NCBI RefSeq assembly: GCF_024586455.1
Contig: NW_026089624.1
Coordinates: 7,035,341 to 7,099,340 of the forward strand
Direction: 5' to 3'
From: Bactrocera neohumeralis
Taxonomy: Eukaryota > Arthropoda > Insecta > Diptera > Tephritidae
DNA length: 64,000 bases
Below, one piece after another: positions 1 to 10,362 of this stretch. How positions within the stretch are numbered: the stretch's first letter is position 1; the number at the start of each line of letters is the position of its first letter. The position numbers and the translations under genes were made by a program. The notes below the pieces were generated by a model. That model worked only from the letters and a program-made list of their open reading frames with translations. It did not search any database and was not told the origin of the DNA.

Positions 1-1640
1 CTTTTCATCGTCCAAGCGCAGTCTCCTTTCACTTAAAATAAGTCCAGCTTGAGAAAAAAGCCGTTCACAGAGAACCGATGACGCTAAACATCCTAATTTT
101 ATTCAAGCTACGGAAGACAGATATGGAAATTTATATTTGTTGCTCTGCCACCATTTGAAGGCGTCCGCATTTCGACCTCTTCCAAATAATGCAGAACCTC
201 GACAATGGATCTTGAAATACAAGTACATCGCGGCTTGTTTGATGCAATATTGGAGTCTATATAGCATCATATTGAAAACTCCGAGGTTTCCACTTTTGGT
301 TCATTTGCTTGGGCTTCTTCAACTACTCTACTAACATCTGCAATGATATGATTTTTAAATATGTCGGCTATTGTGGGGCCAAAAACGGCGAAATTTTTGA
401 AAAGAGTATCCAAGAATGTCGTCATGTTGCTGGGCCTAGAGTGTTGCTCTTTTCCGTATTCCCTAATCTTTCATTTATACCATTTAGTAATTCAAAAGCA
501 ACTGCTTTTACTGAATCTGAGTGGCAGTGAAAGTACAACGCCAAGAGAAGGCGAACCCGATTCCCCAATCGATGACGATAGAGCACGGGACCATTGCCCG
601 ACCATGAAGAAGTTCGAATAGCAATTGCTCGTCTAAAGAACAACAAAGTGGTGAAAAACTGCTGCGGTGCGAAAGAAAGAAACGACTGGCGCTGTTGTTA
701 ACTCGGCTATAACCGCGTAGCGGTGTGTACGCCAGTAAAGAAGAAGAAGACATAAGTATTGGCTTTTGTCCACCTAGTTAACACGCTTTTGAGACCATTT
801 ACAATAGGGATAATCATTGATCCAGTGTAGTATTTTTGGCAGCTTATTTCCAAAATAAATATATTCATAATAAAACGTTCAATCATATAAAATGTAGAAT
901 TCCAGCGAGTATCAACAGTTTGTATTAGTTTTAAAGGTTCGTTTCCAGCATTGCGTTGTAGACTCATAAATTTTTCATTTGTAGCGGTGCATTTTCTGAA
1001 ATGTGCGACAATTTGTTTTACTTTTTGTTAAAGAGTATTAACGTCATGTCCACTTACACTTGCATTAACAATTAAATTTAACGTATGCGCAAAACTGCCA
1101 AAGTGGCGTAGATTGTGTTATCAGACACTACAAATATTATTTTATCAAATACCCCCCACTCAATTGAGATCTTTTGTTTTCGCTCGGCTAAGTTTTTGGC
1201 AGTATGTGTCTCTCTCTTTTGACAGGAATCCAGATATATATTGTTAAATTCAAAATTTTCACTAACGAAATGTAGTGTAATTGCTATGTACCTCACCGTA
1301 TTGCGAGATGTGCACTAATCGGTTGTAATGCAGAATTTAACACCATTAATGAAGAGTATTGGCAACGCATCATCAATTTTCTTTTTTGCCTTTGCGGAAA
1401 TCTTCATATTACATATCATGGCAGTTATTTTAGATTGGCGCAGAACAGGCTCTGAAATCATATTTAAATCTCTTAACTGAAGTAAAAATGTTAAGTTTCA
1501 CCGTATTGTACATTTGTTTCCATAACTTCATGCTGTGCATCTGATCACGATCACTACTCTTGGAAGTTCCACTGTTGGATGCCGATTTTGCATATGCGTT
1601 TTTTAATTCATATTCGACGTTATAAGATATATCTTGCATG
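1..1640 (-). pseudogene. hAT transposase, degenerate, cut by window edge
   Basis: Minus-strand fragments of one hAT-superfamily transposase. Rough order from its N-terminal side: 1639-1430, 1296-1078 (ending near FVVSDN, the second catalytic Asp context), 967-760 (contains DTRWNSTFYMIERF, the conserved RW motif) and, beyond an inserted LINE fragment at 541-753, the region down to base 1. The last bases encode CERLFSQAGLILSERRLRL, the hATC dimerisation motif with the catalytic Glu. Several stops and frame changes separate the pieces, so it is not functional. The C-terminal end lies outside the window. No terminal inverted repeat was seen on the right side. The family assignment rests on the RW and SERLFSQAG motifs. 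Confidence 0.8.
541..753 (+). mobile_element. RTE-like LINE, short internally deleted copy
   Basis: A 213-bp piece lying inside the hAT pseudogene. Its left part matches the linker before the reverse transcriptase in the longer copies at 46.4 and 52.4 kb (the gaccatgaagaag segment). It then jumps directly to the 3' end of the element (gaaacgactggcg, taactcggctataa, then an aagaagaag tail). It therefore lacks the whole RT domain. It also keeps 36 bases that both long copies have lost. A short 5'-truncated and internally deleted insertion is the simplest reading. Confidence 0.8.
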
Positions 1641-1801
1641 AGTTTCTCTTATTGCTTCGTAAAATTGCTAAATTTCGCTTCGTTTTCTTTTTATTTTAAA
1701 AAACATTTTCACAATATTTAATAAAGTAAAGAATGATCGAATTCAAAATATTTATTTCAAGCAGTTGTTCAACGGAATTAAATAAAACGCAAGACACATA
1801 T

Positions 1802-1932
1802 GTATATTCACAGTGAAAAAGTATTCAAAATCACAATTTCTGCTTTAACACCAAAAAGTCACCACATATAGTATATTCACAGTGAATAAAGAAGTATTCA
1901 AAATCACAATTTCTACCTCTAACACCGAAAAA
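1802..1932. repeat. Imperfect tandem duplication, about 65-70 bp unit, two copies
   Basis: The segment starting gtatattcacagtgaa and running to the caccaaaaa stretch (1802-1856) is repeated with small changes and a 5-base insertion at 1871-1932. It lies just downstream (minus strand) of the env remnant, so it may be part of that element's untranslated region. This is not certain. Confidence 0.7.
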
Positions 1933-1972
1933 ATCAATTTTGTTCATTAGCTGCTACCAATTGTAAATATCA

Positions 1973-2285
1973 TTAACAGTGAAATATCTTGAGTGCTGAG
2001 CCAAGTCTAAACTTCTGCACTTTTACTACGGGCAAGAAATTTCGAATATGTTCTGTATCCACGCCTGGCAGTTTGCGCATGTGCGACTGAGGGAATAATT
2101 TGGTTAATTTTACCGTTTCATCTGCTATGTTAGCAATGTCTGTTAAATTGCTTGAGTGTCTCAAATAATAATGTTGCTCCCATAATAGTACCTTTCCATC
2201 AATTACCGGAATATAGTTGGAGTGGGTGTAGTCGATAATCCGACTATGTATTACGCCTAATACTAATAGAATTGCAAGTCCAATC
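1973..2285 (-). pseudogene. env: Errantivirus (gypsy-like) Env N-terminal remnant
   Basis: A minus-strand open stretch of about 100 residues. It opens with a hydrophobic leader, followed by a segment rich in short motifs typical of insect errantivirus envelope proteins, including a FPQSHMRKL-like heptad and NLTDIAN. Immediately upstream (2286-2297, minus sense) is a pyrimidine-rich tract ending in tttttacag, a good splice acceptor. This fits the known production of errantiviral Env from a spliced mRNA. Only the N-terminal part remains; no furin site, fusion region or transmembrane segment is visible and no gag-pol lies next to it. It is an old, truncated insect endogenous-retrovirus piece. 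The assignment is by motif resemblance only. Confidence 0.55.
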
Positions 2286-2297
2286 CTGTAAAAATAA

Positions 2298-2749
2298 AAG
2301 AAACAAGGAATGAAAATCGTTTTGCGCTTAAATTCTTAAAAAGCTACATTTGAGGTTGTGATTTGTTGTCACAAATAATTTAAACGCGTAAAGTGTCCAC
2401 TAGCTGAGTCTTTTGTTTGTTTTATATTACAAGCTCTTCACACAACAGCTTTTCTGTAAAAACAAAACAAAAGGAGTCAAACTATTTTCGAACTCGTCTC
2501 CGCTTATGGAAAACGATGCATGTAAAAGTATACAATATGATAACATGAATGTTTACATTTGTTTATTCGTTGTGAAAATTCGAATTACAACAAAGAAAGT
2601 CGGTACGCGTGTGCAAATGTGAAAAATTTTGAATTAAGTAATTTGTATTATAAATTTTAACCACACACAATTAGCAATAGTGATTTATTCATAATTTGAA
2701 AAGGTGAGTAAACGAAATAAATTTTAATAAGAAAAAAAAAAGACATTTA
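2298..2749. other. No recognisable feature (AT-rich)
   Basis: About 450 bases of AT-rich sequence between the env remnant and the mariner fragment. Only short open stretches with no family resemblance. It may be intron or untranslated sequence of the neighbouring elements. Confidence 0.5.
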
Positions 2750-3240
2750 CAAGGTGCGTTCCAAAGTAAACAGGACTTTTTGAATCTAGAGCGCCCTGGC
2801 GGCGCCATCTACATGTCGGTGCTTTTCATCGATGGGAAGTGAAGTTATTGCGTTTTAAGTGTCAGTATGTTTGTGTTATCGGTGCAAAAATGAGCCTCGA
2901 ACAACGAGCCAACTTTAAATTTTGTTTTAAAATTGGTAAAACTTTTACCGAAACGTTTAAATTGATGAAACATATTTATTGCGATGATTGCCTATCCCGT
3001 AGCAGAGTGCACGAGTGGTTTCAACATTTTCAAAGTGGTCGTAAGGACATAAATGGCGATCAACATGTGGGCCAATCAAAATCCGTGATCACCGGAAATT
3101 CCATCGAAACTGTGAGTGAATTCATCAAAGATCTGTAGAAATCAGCATTGAAATCCATGGAAATGGAATTCAACATCTCCAAAACATCGATTTATCGCAT
3201 TTTGACCAAACATTTGGGCTTGCAAAAGGTGTGTGAATCT
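2750..3240 (+). pseudogene. mariner transposase, N-terminal fragment with 5' terminal repeat
   Basis: Near 2751 a terminal-repeat-like start (aaggtgcgttccaaa) is followed by an ATG at 2890 opening with MSLEQRANFKFCFKIGK, the N-terminal helix-turn-helix of a mariner-type transposase. RSRVHEWFQHFQSGR marks the end of the first DNA-binding domain. A TAG at 3136-3138 interrupts the frame, but the same frame continues to 3240 with FNISKTSIYRILTKHLGL, the second helix-turn-helix. The similarity then stops: the DDD catalytic domain and the 3' repeat are missing. It abuts another broken transposase-like gene, so the truncation was probably caused by, or preceded, that insertion. Confidence 0.85.
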
Positions 3241-3254
3241 AACATTCGAATGTA

Positions 3255-4140
3255 AGTAAAAATGATAAATGCTTAAAAATAAAAGCTTGGGCTCTACGCA
3301 GTAGACTGTTTAACAATACAATGACTGATTTGCTTCAAACCTTGCGAAAAACAGGTTTAGCGGATTTGCCTTTAACAGCAAAAAGTTTTTTGGGTACATG
3401 TAGAAAAAAAGGTTAATGTTCAAACTATTCCAAGTGGTGCGTTTTTATATAAAGAAATTGAAAATTTGTTTCAGAAAAATTCATTTCCTCACCTTGAAAT
3501 TAAAGATAGCTTTGTACTTGATATATGTAGGTATAGATAATCTAAAATTATTCAAAAATTCGAACAAGGTATTATGGCCAATTTTAGCGTCCATCGTTGA
3601 TTTTCCAAACGAATTTCCATTTATAGTAGCATGTTTTTCTAGGACAGAAAACCTTTAGAATATCAACGATTTTTTAAAAGACTTTTGTGAAGAAGCAGCT
3701 TGTTTAAATGAAAATAGTCTTCAGGTAGGTTCTTATCCCGATAAAAAGAAATTTAACATTCATTTTGCTGCGATTCTCCCGCTCGAGCTTTTGTCATACT
3801 TAATCACTTAAGAACTAGCTTGTCTTTTAAAAATAGAATTGACAGATCACATCATATCACTCCATTTAAATTTAGAAGCAGCATTTTAGAATTGGGTAAT
3901 TTCCAAATGGTGACCTAATTTGTATTAGAGCCTATGCATATTGTAGATTTGGTGTATGTAAAAAACTGCTTCAGTTGCTGATTAAAAAAGGTAAAATAAA
4001 TGAAAAAATAACTTTTCTCTCCAATTTATTTCATTCTGAGTTTGGCAGGATATGTAGAAGATGAAATCAGCAATTGGAAAGCGACATAGTTTAGGCAGTT
4101 TTTATTGTATATAGGCACCTTTGTCCTGAATGATTGTATT
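3255..4140 (+). pseudogene. Broken transposase-like gene of a dispersed arthropod family (Transposase_21-like?)
   Basis: A chain of short conserved blocks on the plus strand, separated by stops and frame changes: an N-terminal NNTMTDLLQTLRKTGLADL block (about 3315), LKLFKNSNKVLWPILASIV (about 3540), ARAFV (about 3785), a PMHIVDLVY block (about 3930) and FRQFLLYIGTFVLND near 4090. In the related repeated proteins I know from arthropod and cnidarian genomes these appear in the same order (LFKSS..WPIL, APARAFV, DYMHLVCLGVMKKLL, FRNFLLYTGP). I therefore read it as a heavily mutated copy of that family. Its transposon class is not settled; a CACTA/Transposase_21-type origin is my guess. Not functional. 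Confidence 0.5.
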
Positions 4141-4142
4141 AG

Positions 4143-4440
4143 CAGAGAACTTAAATCATAGAGAAGGTACAGGTTCGACAGCGAACATTAGTTAGAATTG
4201 AAGTAAGGAATTCACCTCAGAACCACTGAATTCACGCTGTGAAATGTTAACATTGCTTACAGTTCTCTCACATACTCAACCAGAGAATATGAAGAGAAAT
4301 AAATATACATATGTACGGCATATAATGCCATAGAATGTATGCCCAATCAGGAAATATTAAAGAAAAATAAGTTCTTTGATATTTCATTTTTAACAGCGAA
4401 AAATGTGTAAAAATAGAGCTCCCTCACATACTCAAGAATA
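4143..4440 (+). repeat. MITE-like repeat with CAGAGAAC terminus, copy 1
   Basis: Starts with cagagaacttaaatcatag and stays alignable with 15864-16165 over about 300 bases (shared words gaattcacctca, gtgaaatgttaacatt, gaatatgaagagaaata, tttttaacagcgaaaaatgt). CAGAGAAC is the outermost sequence of hobo/Hermes-type hAT elements, so this is probably a non-autonomous hAT derivative. I cannot place its right end with certainty and saw no clear 8-bp duplication. Confidence 0.6.
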
Positions 4441-5160
4441 TGAAGGAATCGCAATGTATGCAAATACGTATGCTTTTGCGTTTTGCCCTCAGCAATTCCA
4501 TATTGACATGTTAAAATAATTATGATATGAGTAAAATTTTGTATGAATCACGCATTCAGTAATAGTAATATTTACTGTCAATTCGGACGTGCATATTTAA
4601 TAATTTTATTTGATTTTTACATAATATACTGTAATATACTAATAAATATCTTTGTATTATGTTTCTTACTAATAGAAATTAAATGTATCACAACAATATA
4701 TACATACAACTTCTATCATATTAATCTTATGTCTCTGCACATGCTCATGTCATAATCTTATTATCTGCTCATATAAATGTATGTATACGCATGTGCGCGT
4801 TTGGGAATTCAAATCATGATTTTGTCACTTATCAATATATTACATGTGCGCGAGTTAAGGAACGTATTCCTTATAATAGTAACAAACATTAAAACAACCT
4901 TTTATTTCAGTGAACAGAATACATCAAAGCAACCTTGAGTTCGAACAATTGAAATGCACTATCACTACCACAAACAATCCTAAACAAACAAGTATCAAAA
5001 CAACATTGAGTTTGAATACCACACAACCTTATCTTAAAACAAAGCAATTGTATCTAAGCAAGCAATATATGTATATGTATGTATGTAAACAAACCTAAAC
5101 AAATAGTATAATATGTATCTTAACAAACTATCAACTAGTAATAAGTAAACATACTAGTTG
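4441..5160. other. No recognisable gene (AT-rich)
   Basis: AT-rich sequence with simple tatgtatg and tacatacat runs common in fly DNA. Open stretches here (for example 4543-4755) are low complexity, and I do not consider them genes. Confidence 0.5.
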
Positions 5161-5168
5161 GTATAAAT
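5161..5168 (+). repeat. 8-bp target-site duplication, left copy (gtataaat)
   Basis: gtataaat directly precedes the hAT terminus cagagccgctcgaaataat. The same eight bases follow the opposite terminus at 19438-19445. Confidence 0.75.
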
Positions 5169-5420
5169 CAGAGCCGCTCGAAATAATGCGCAATTTATTT
5201 ACCAACGCATACAATCACACATTAGATACATATCTGCTAGCGTATGATTGTGTGCGTGCGCTTGCTTAGTACACTGAGTGAAATCGTGCTATTTGTTTAT
5301 TTTGTTATTAAAAATTTAGATAAAAATTAAAAATTAAGGTTTTTGATTAAAAAAGCAATTAAGAACAACAATAATAACAAATATAACAAAAACAGCAAAT
5401 ACGTTTGTTAATTTTTTTTT

Positions 5421-7203
5421 TTAACTTTCCATGATTTTTTTCATATAGACTTCAAGATCGTAAGTTTTGATTCTCATTAAGTCCTCTATATGCTTATTCG
5501 AAACTGAATTCCTGTATTTCGAGTGAAGAAATTTAAGCGAAGAAAACGCAGCTTCACAATTATAAGTCGACCTAAACATCGAGTATAACTTGCATACTTC
5601 ATTTTTAATTTTTGGATACGACTGTGTATTAATTTTCCTCCAAAACTCCTTACCCGCGCCTAGAGGTAAGTTAGAATCATTTCGCATTCTAAGTATTTCT
5701 TCATGAAAATTATCATCTTGTTCTTCGATAATGCAATTTATAGGATCATTATGGAGAGAAATGAGTTGCTGAATTTTATTGAAATCTTGAAACCTTGTAT
5801 TAAAATTTGTTAAAATCGATTCTAAGACTACCACATATTGAGGTAGTTTCTTTTGATTTTTATAGTCCATTATTATCTCACAGGTTCTTGGTGAGCTTAG
5901 CATATTTTCATTTTTTAATTGCTCTATTATTATTTTAATTTTCCTTTCAAATTGGCGAACGTATGCAATTAAGTCAAAAATATTCTTATTTTTGCCTTGC
6001 AAATGGAGATTTAACTCATTAACAATTGTCGTTACATCGCAAAGAAAGGCTAAATCTGATGAAAAATCATTATCCCCCATTTTATTCCCCAATTCTAATA
6101 ACTCAGGGTTATTGCCGTCCTGAAGAAAAATCTTGACTTCATCCTTTAAATTTAGGAGTCTTTCTATGCATTTGCCAAGACTTAGCCATCGAACCTCTGT
6201 GTACATTAGCAAATCGCCATAACCTGCAGACATTTCTTCCAACAATTTTTTAAATTGTCTATGAGGAAGGGCTGGGGGACACCGATTTTATTTATAATAT
6301 TGACAGCCGTCTCCATTGCTTTACCATATTTAATTGTTTTGCAAACAGATTCTGCTGATGTATAATGCAGTGAAATGTGGCAACATTAATATTATTTTTT
6401 CGAAGAAACCCTACTAGACCAATATTTTGCCCAACCATAACTCCCGCACCATCAGTGCAGACTGAACTCAGCTTCTTTGAATGAACAGTAGAAAAAACAT
6501 GTTCTGTAACAGCATCGAAAATAAGTTACATTACCATGAAAGGAACAAGAGAAAGCATTTCTTCAAATGTTTCTAAATTTTCGTTTACCGATTTGACGCA
6601 AATAATTAGTTGACTTATGTTTTTAATGTCCGTTGTTTCATCTAAAGAAATAGAAAAATAAATGCAATTTTGGAGTTTTTCTCGGGTACAGGCAAATATG
6701 TACGAACTAATTTTTTCAGTTCGCCGAATTATGGTTGGGCGAGATAATGGAGTGGCCTCTAAAATTTTACAGACCTCCTTCCCAGTTTCGCCAAAACAGT
6801 TAAAAAATTCAATGCCCATATCTTTAAAAATGACCCCATCATCAAATGGACGCCCTTTTTTTGCTAAATACATAGCTACAATGTAAGAAGCTTTTTTTAA
6901 TTGAACCGTTTTATTATAATCATCATCATCAACAACAGCAACATCATCAACAACGGAAACACCATCAAAATAAGATTTCAAGTAAAACAGGGCTTTTAAT
7001 TCATACAGAATACGTGTCCGTTCGTCACCTGAAATAAGGTGAAATCGAGTGTGACAATTCATATAATGTCTTTCTAAATTAAATTTCAGCTTTGTTTGCA
7101 TTATTTCATAGCAAATAACGCATTGCGCTTCGCCATCTCTATTTTTAAGGAAAAAGAAATTGCACAGCAATTTTTTATTGAACATTTTGAATGATTTTTT
7201 CAA
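5421..7203 (-). pseudogene. hAT transposase, ZBED5/GTF2IRD2-like lineage
   Basis: Spans almost a full-length protein (about 590 codons). The N-terminus has a zinc finger CVIC...ERHYMNCH (C-x2-C...H-x4-H). SLDETTDI (about 6640) and CTDGAGVMVGQNIGLVGFL (about 6450) match the RNase-H-fold core of the lineage that gave rise to vertebrate ZBED5, FAM200 and GTF2IRD2. YTEVRWLSLGKCIERL carries the conserved RW, and the C-terminal AAFSSLKFLHSKYRNSVS is the dimerisation region, where Ser replaces the usual catalytic Glu (F-S-S in place of S-E-R). One in-frame TAA near 6526 and frameshifts between about 6330 and 6245 disable it. It is the likely original transposase of the 5169-19437 element. Confidence 0.85.
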
Positions 7204-7337
7204 GTGTGTATCATAAAAAAAATATTGCTATGTATGTGCGCACATTCTTCTTTGCTCAACTGCTGAATAGCAACCATTGTATAAACCTACAAGTAACCAA
7301 TCCTTCATTTTTCACTAACACATACGCAAAAATCTGC

Positions 7338-7466
7338 TACAAATTAGGCACTTGGTACGGGTTGCCCCTAAATATTCTACTACAAATTAGGCACTTGGTT
7401 CGGGTTGCCCCCAAATATTCTGCTACTAATTAGTCACTTGGTATGGGTTGCCCCTAAATATTCTAC
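7338..7466. repeat. 43-bp tandem repeat, three copies
   Basis: The unit beginning tacaaattaggcacttgg and ending cctaaatattctac recurs at 7338, 7381 and 7424, exactly 43 bases apart, with a few substitutions. It lies just upstream of the hAT transposase relic (minus-strand sense), where hAT elements often hold subterminal transposase-binding repeats. Confidence 0.85.
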
Positions 7467-8552
7467 TACTAAAACGTTAAAATGCCTCAAATCTTCTATA
7501 GTGTGTTGCCGTGTTAGGTTTTAAAATTTATAACTTTAACAATATTTTTATAAAATATTCAAATATTTTTCGATTATTTAAATTCCTAAATATTAAATTT
7601 AATCAGTTTTGTCCAAAATATTAATTATTGTAATTTATAAAAAAATATTTATATAATGTTTGTGTAAAAACTATGTACCCGATTTTTTTATATTTATTTT
7701 AGTTTTTGTTTAAATAATTACTAGTTGATTGTTTTGACTTGTATTGTTAATGTATACATACAATGGAATTATACCTGTTTTTTTTTATTTATTTTGGTTT
7801 TTGTTTAAATAGTCTCCAATTGATTGTTTTGACATATATTGTCAATGTTATATTTTTAATGTATGTAATTAATATTCATGAATTGTACTTGACCTTATAT
7901 ATTTATTTTTGTCTAGTCATATTTTTTATAATAAGTAGATTGATTTAAAACTGTGTATATAAAAAGGGTGAAAATAGGCCTCCTGGTGAACCGAACACTC
8001 AAAAAAGATCGGTAGCGCGCCTACATTGCAACCTCAGAGGTGGTGAGGAAGAGCAATAAATATCGAATAAACTTTTGTTTCAAAAATATTCTTGAAAGTT
8101 TTCATTAATGTTTTCCGTTACAAATACTTTTTCACAAAAAAGTTGATCTACTACATTTCTTTTAATTACATCCCTGTGCCTAAAAAAGGCAGATTTCGAT
8201 CAGGTGATCTCAGCTGTGAAAAATTCTTGGAAAACAGCTGATTCTTTTGTTACTTGTAGGTTTATACAATGATAGCAACTGAAAGTAAAAGCATTGCTTC
8301 GCATGTGCCGAAGTCAGAAATCTAAGCTTAGTCGTTTTTGACGATCTTTTTTTTTGACGCTGGCAGAATTAGCGTCATAGCGTACATGTTTCGACTGCAT
8401 TTGCTTGCCTATTAGACTTATGCATGGATGCACCCATAACGGCAAATGAATTACTTATTCTAGAAGTGGGCACACTTCTTTCTCTGCACAGTATAATTGA
8501 GTGTGAGTGAATAGTGAAATATTGACTGTATTGACAGGCAGTGTTTCCACCA
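7467..8552. other. Non-coding, partly repeated; no gene seen
   Basis: AT-rich to about 7960. Bases 7973-8060 (gggtgaaaatagg ... ggtgaaccgaacac ... gatcggtagcgcgc) are an inverted, diverged copy of a piece of the 1.24-kb element at 17858-17945. The rest to 8552 holds no recognisable coding sequence. Confidence 0.5.
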
Positions 8553-9744
8553 CAGTATATACAGTAGATAACCTTTTCGTGGTAGCTTTCTGAGGGGTGA
8601 ATAGCGGCCATCTTGGATTTTCAGAGGTAGCAACGCAGTGCTGTATATATTGAGGCAGTAAATACTTAGCAAATTTATTCCATTAAATAACAAAAACTAT
8701 AAATATTGTTGCTTAATATAAAAGGAAATTATTTATTAATGGCATATATTTACTAATATTTGATTTAAACGCCATAGTGTGTCATGTTTCGCCCATAAAA
8801 ATATCATTTACTGATAGTCAGATATTCTTTACGTAGTGAGTTCTTATTAATAAAAAGCAGCCCTGTTTTAAATTTTTCCCGGGGGGTTTTCTTTAATGTA
8901 TTTGTTTCAATTGACAGACAAAAAATAAAAGGTTTGTATTCGTAAATTTTTTAAATATTATTAAAAAATTTTAATTTGAAAGAAGATATTTAGGATTTTT
9001 AACGAATTTTTTAAGTTTTTTTCCCTCGTTCTTTTTTTTTTTTTTTAATTTTAAAATTTTTTTTCCAACCCCCCAAGGGTTGCCCAAAAACGCGTTACGA
9101 CTTTTTTTATTTCGGTTCCCCGGTAGGCCCATTTTCACCTTTTTTCAAAAAATAAAAATAATTAAAATTTACTAAAAATTTTAAATAAAAATATTAAAAA
9201 AATTTAATAATTAATAAAGATTTTAAATCCACAATGATGCATCCAAAACCTACAACTTTTAAATATATTAAAAACAGAAGCTAACTTTTAAAGGGGGGGG
9301 GAAATTTAAAAAATTTGTGGGGGAAAATGAGGGTGGGGGTGCCATTAAAAATTCTTAAGAAAAAATTTTAATTTTATAAAAGTATTTTAAAAACGTCGGG
9401 TTGTGAATTTTCCACTAAAAAACCACAAATTTTTTAAAATAAATTTTTATTAACACTAAAATGTTTCTTATTAAAAAATTCGACATTCTTTCTTTTTTAA
9501 ACTATTTCAACTGTTTTTCCATTGTCTTTGTATATTGTCAAACGACAAATTACCACCCAGGATTTTTCCATGTAAAAATTTGGGAAAAACTTGAAGGTTT
9601 TAAAAATTGCACAAAAAAAAAAACTGATTTAACATTAAACAAAATAATATCCCCAAAAAAATTGAAAGAAAAAAGTAACAAATTAATCCTTAAATTGAAA
9701 ATTTTCAAAATTTAATAAATTTTTAAAATCTGGTCATAAAATTA
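8553..9744. mobile_element. Inverted-terminal element A, copy 1, truncated at gap
   Basis: Begins cagtatatacagtagataac and follows the copy at 17360-18600 collinearly. The first 315 bases are nearly identical. Beyond about 8868 the alignment persists, but this copy shows a dense pattern of single bases overwritten by a neighbouring base and long homopolymers that the other copy lacks. It ends in the N gap, so its right terminus is missing. No coding potential was recognised in either copy. Confidence 0.75.
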
Positions 9745-10062
9745 NNNNNNNNNNNNNNNNNNNNNNNNNNNNNNNNNNNNNNNNNNNNNNNNNNNNNNNN
9801 NNNNNNNNNNNNNNNNNNNNNNNNNNNNNNNNNNNNNNNNNNNNATGTTGCCCGAATGGACGAAAACACTCCAGCCCTCAAAGTATTCGACGCTGTACCC
9901 GGGGGAACGAGGAAGAGGAAGACCTCCACTCCGTTGGAAGGCCAAGTGGAGAAGGACCGGGTCCGGAATACCCAAGGGGCCCACAGCGAAAAGGAGAAAC
10001 GCTGGCGCGTTGTTAACTCCATTCGCGTAAGCGGTGTCTACGCCAATTGGAAAAAAAAACGA
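8869..10062. other. Low-quality consensus on both sides of an assembly gap
   Basis: Compared with the paralogous sequences at 17690-18530 and at 53690-53910, this stretch has implausible runs (nine g's at about 9292, fifteen or more t's at about 9031, aaaaaaaaa near 9608 and 10051). Many isolated bases are replaced by their neighbours. This looks like uncorrected sequencing error rather than natural divergence. Coding calls in it should not be trusted. Confidence 0.75.
9745..9844. other. Assembly gap, exactly 100 N
   Basis: One hundred N, the conventional placeholder for a gap of unknown length. Sequence left (element A) and right (RTE LINE 3' end) belongs to unrelated repeats. Confidence 1.
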
Positions 10063-10063
10063 G
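9845..10063 (+). mobile_element. RTE-like LINE, 3'-terminal fragment
   Basis: Encodes the C-terminal tail RMDENTPALKVFDAVPGG and the 3' end gcggtgtctacgccaatt of the LINE family seen complete at 50869-53937. The 5' part is lost in the gap. Base-level errors match the low-quality pattern of this region. Confidence 0.8.
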
Positions 10064-10362
10064 TAGGTTATATCCATTAAGTCGGATTCATCGTTCTTGT
10101 CCGGACAACTTTTGTTGGAAATTTTACACGTTCTTTTCCCACTTTGTCTCAGTGAGCGCGTAACCAAAGTGTGCTGATCTCTCTTTGTTCGAATCAATTT
10201 GATTTTGATTTTCTGTCCGGACAACTTGATGATCAGGACTGCCATTACTCATGTTTTTGTAATTTTCAGCCAAACTGGATGTACGATTTGCAATAAAAAT
10301 TTACATGTAGGCAACCATGTAAACCATTGTCAGCTGTTGTCATCTTTCATCTAAAGTTCGCA

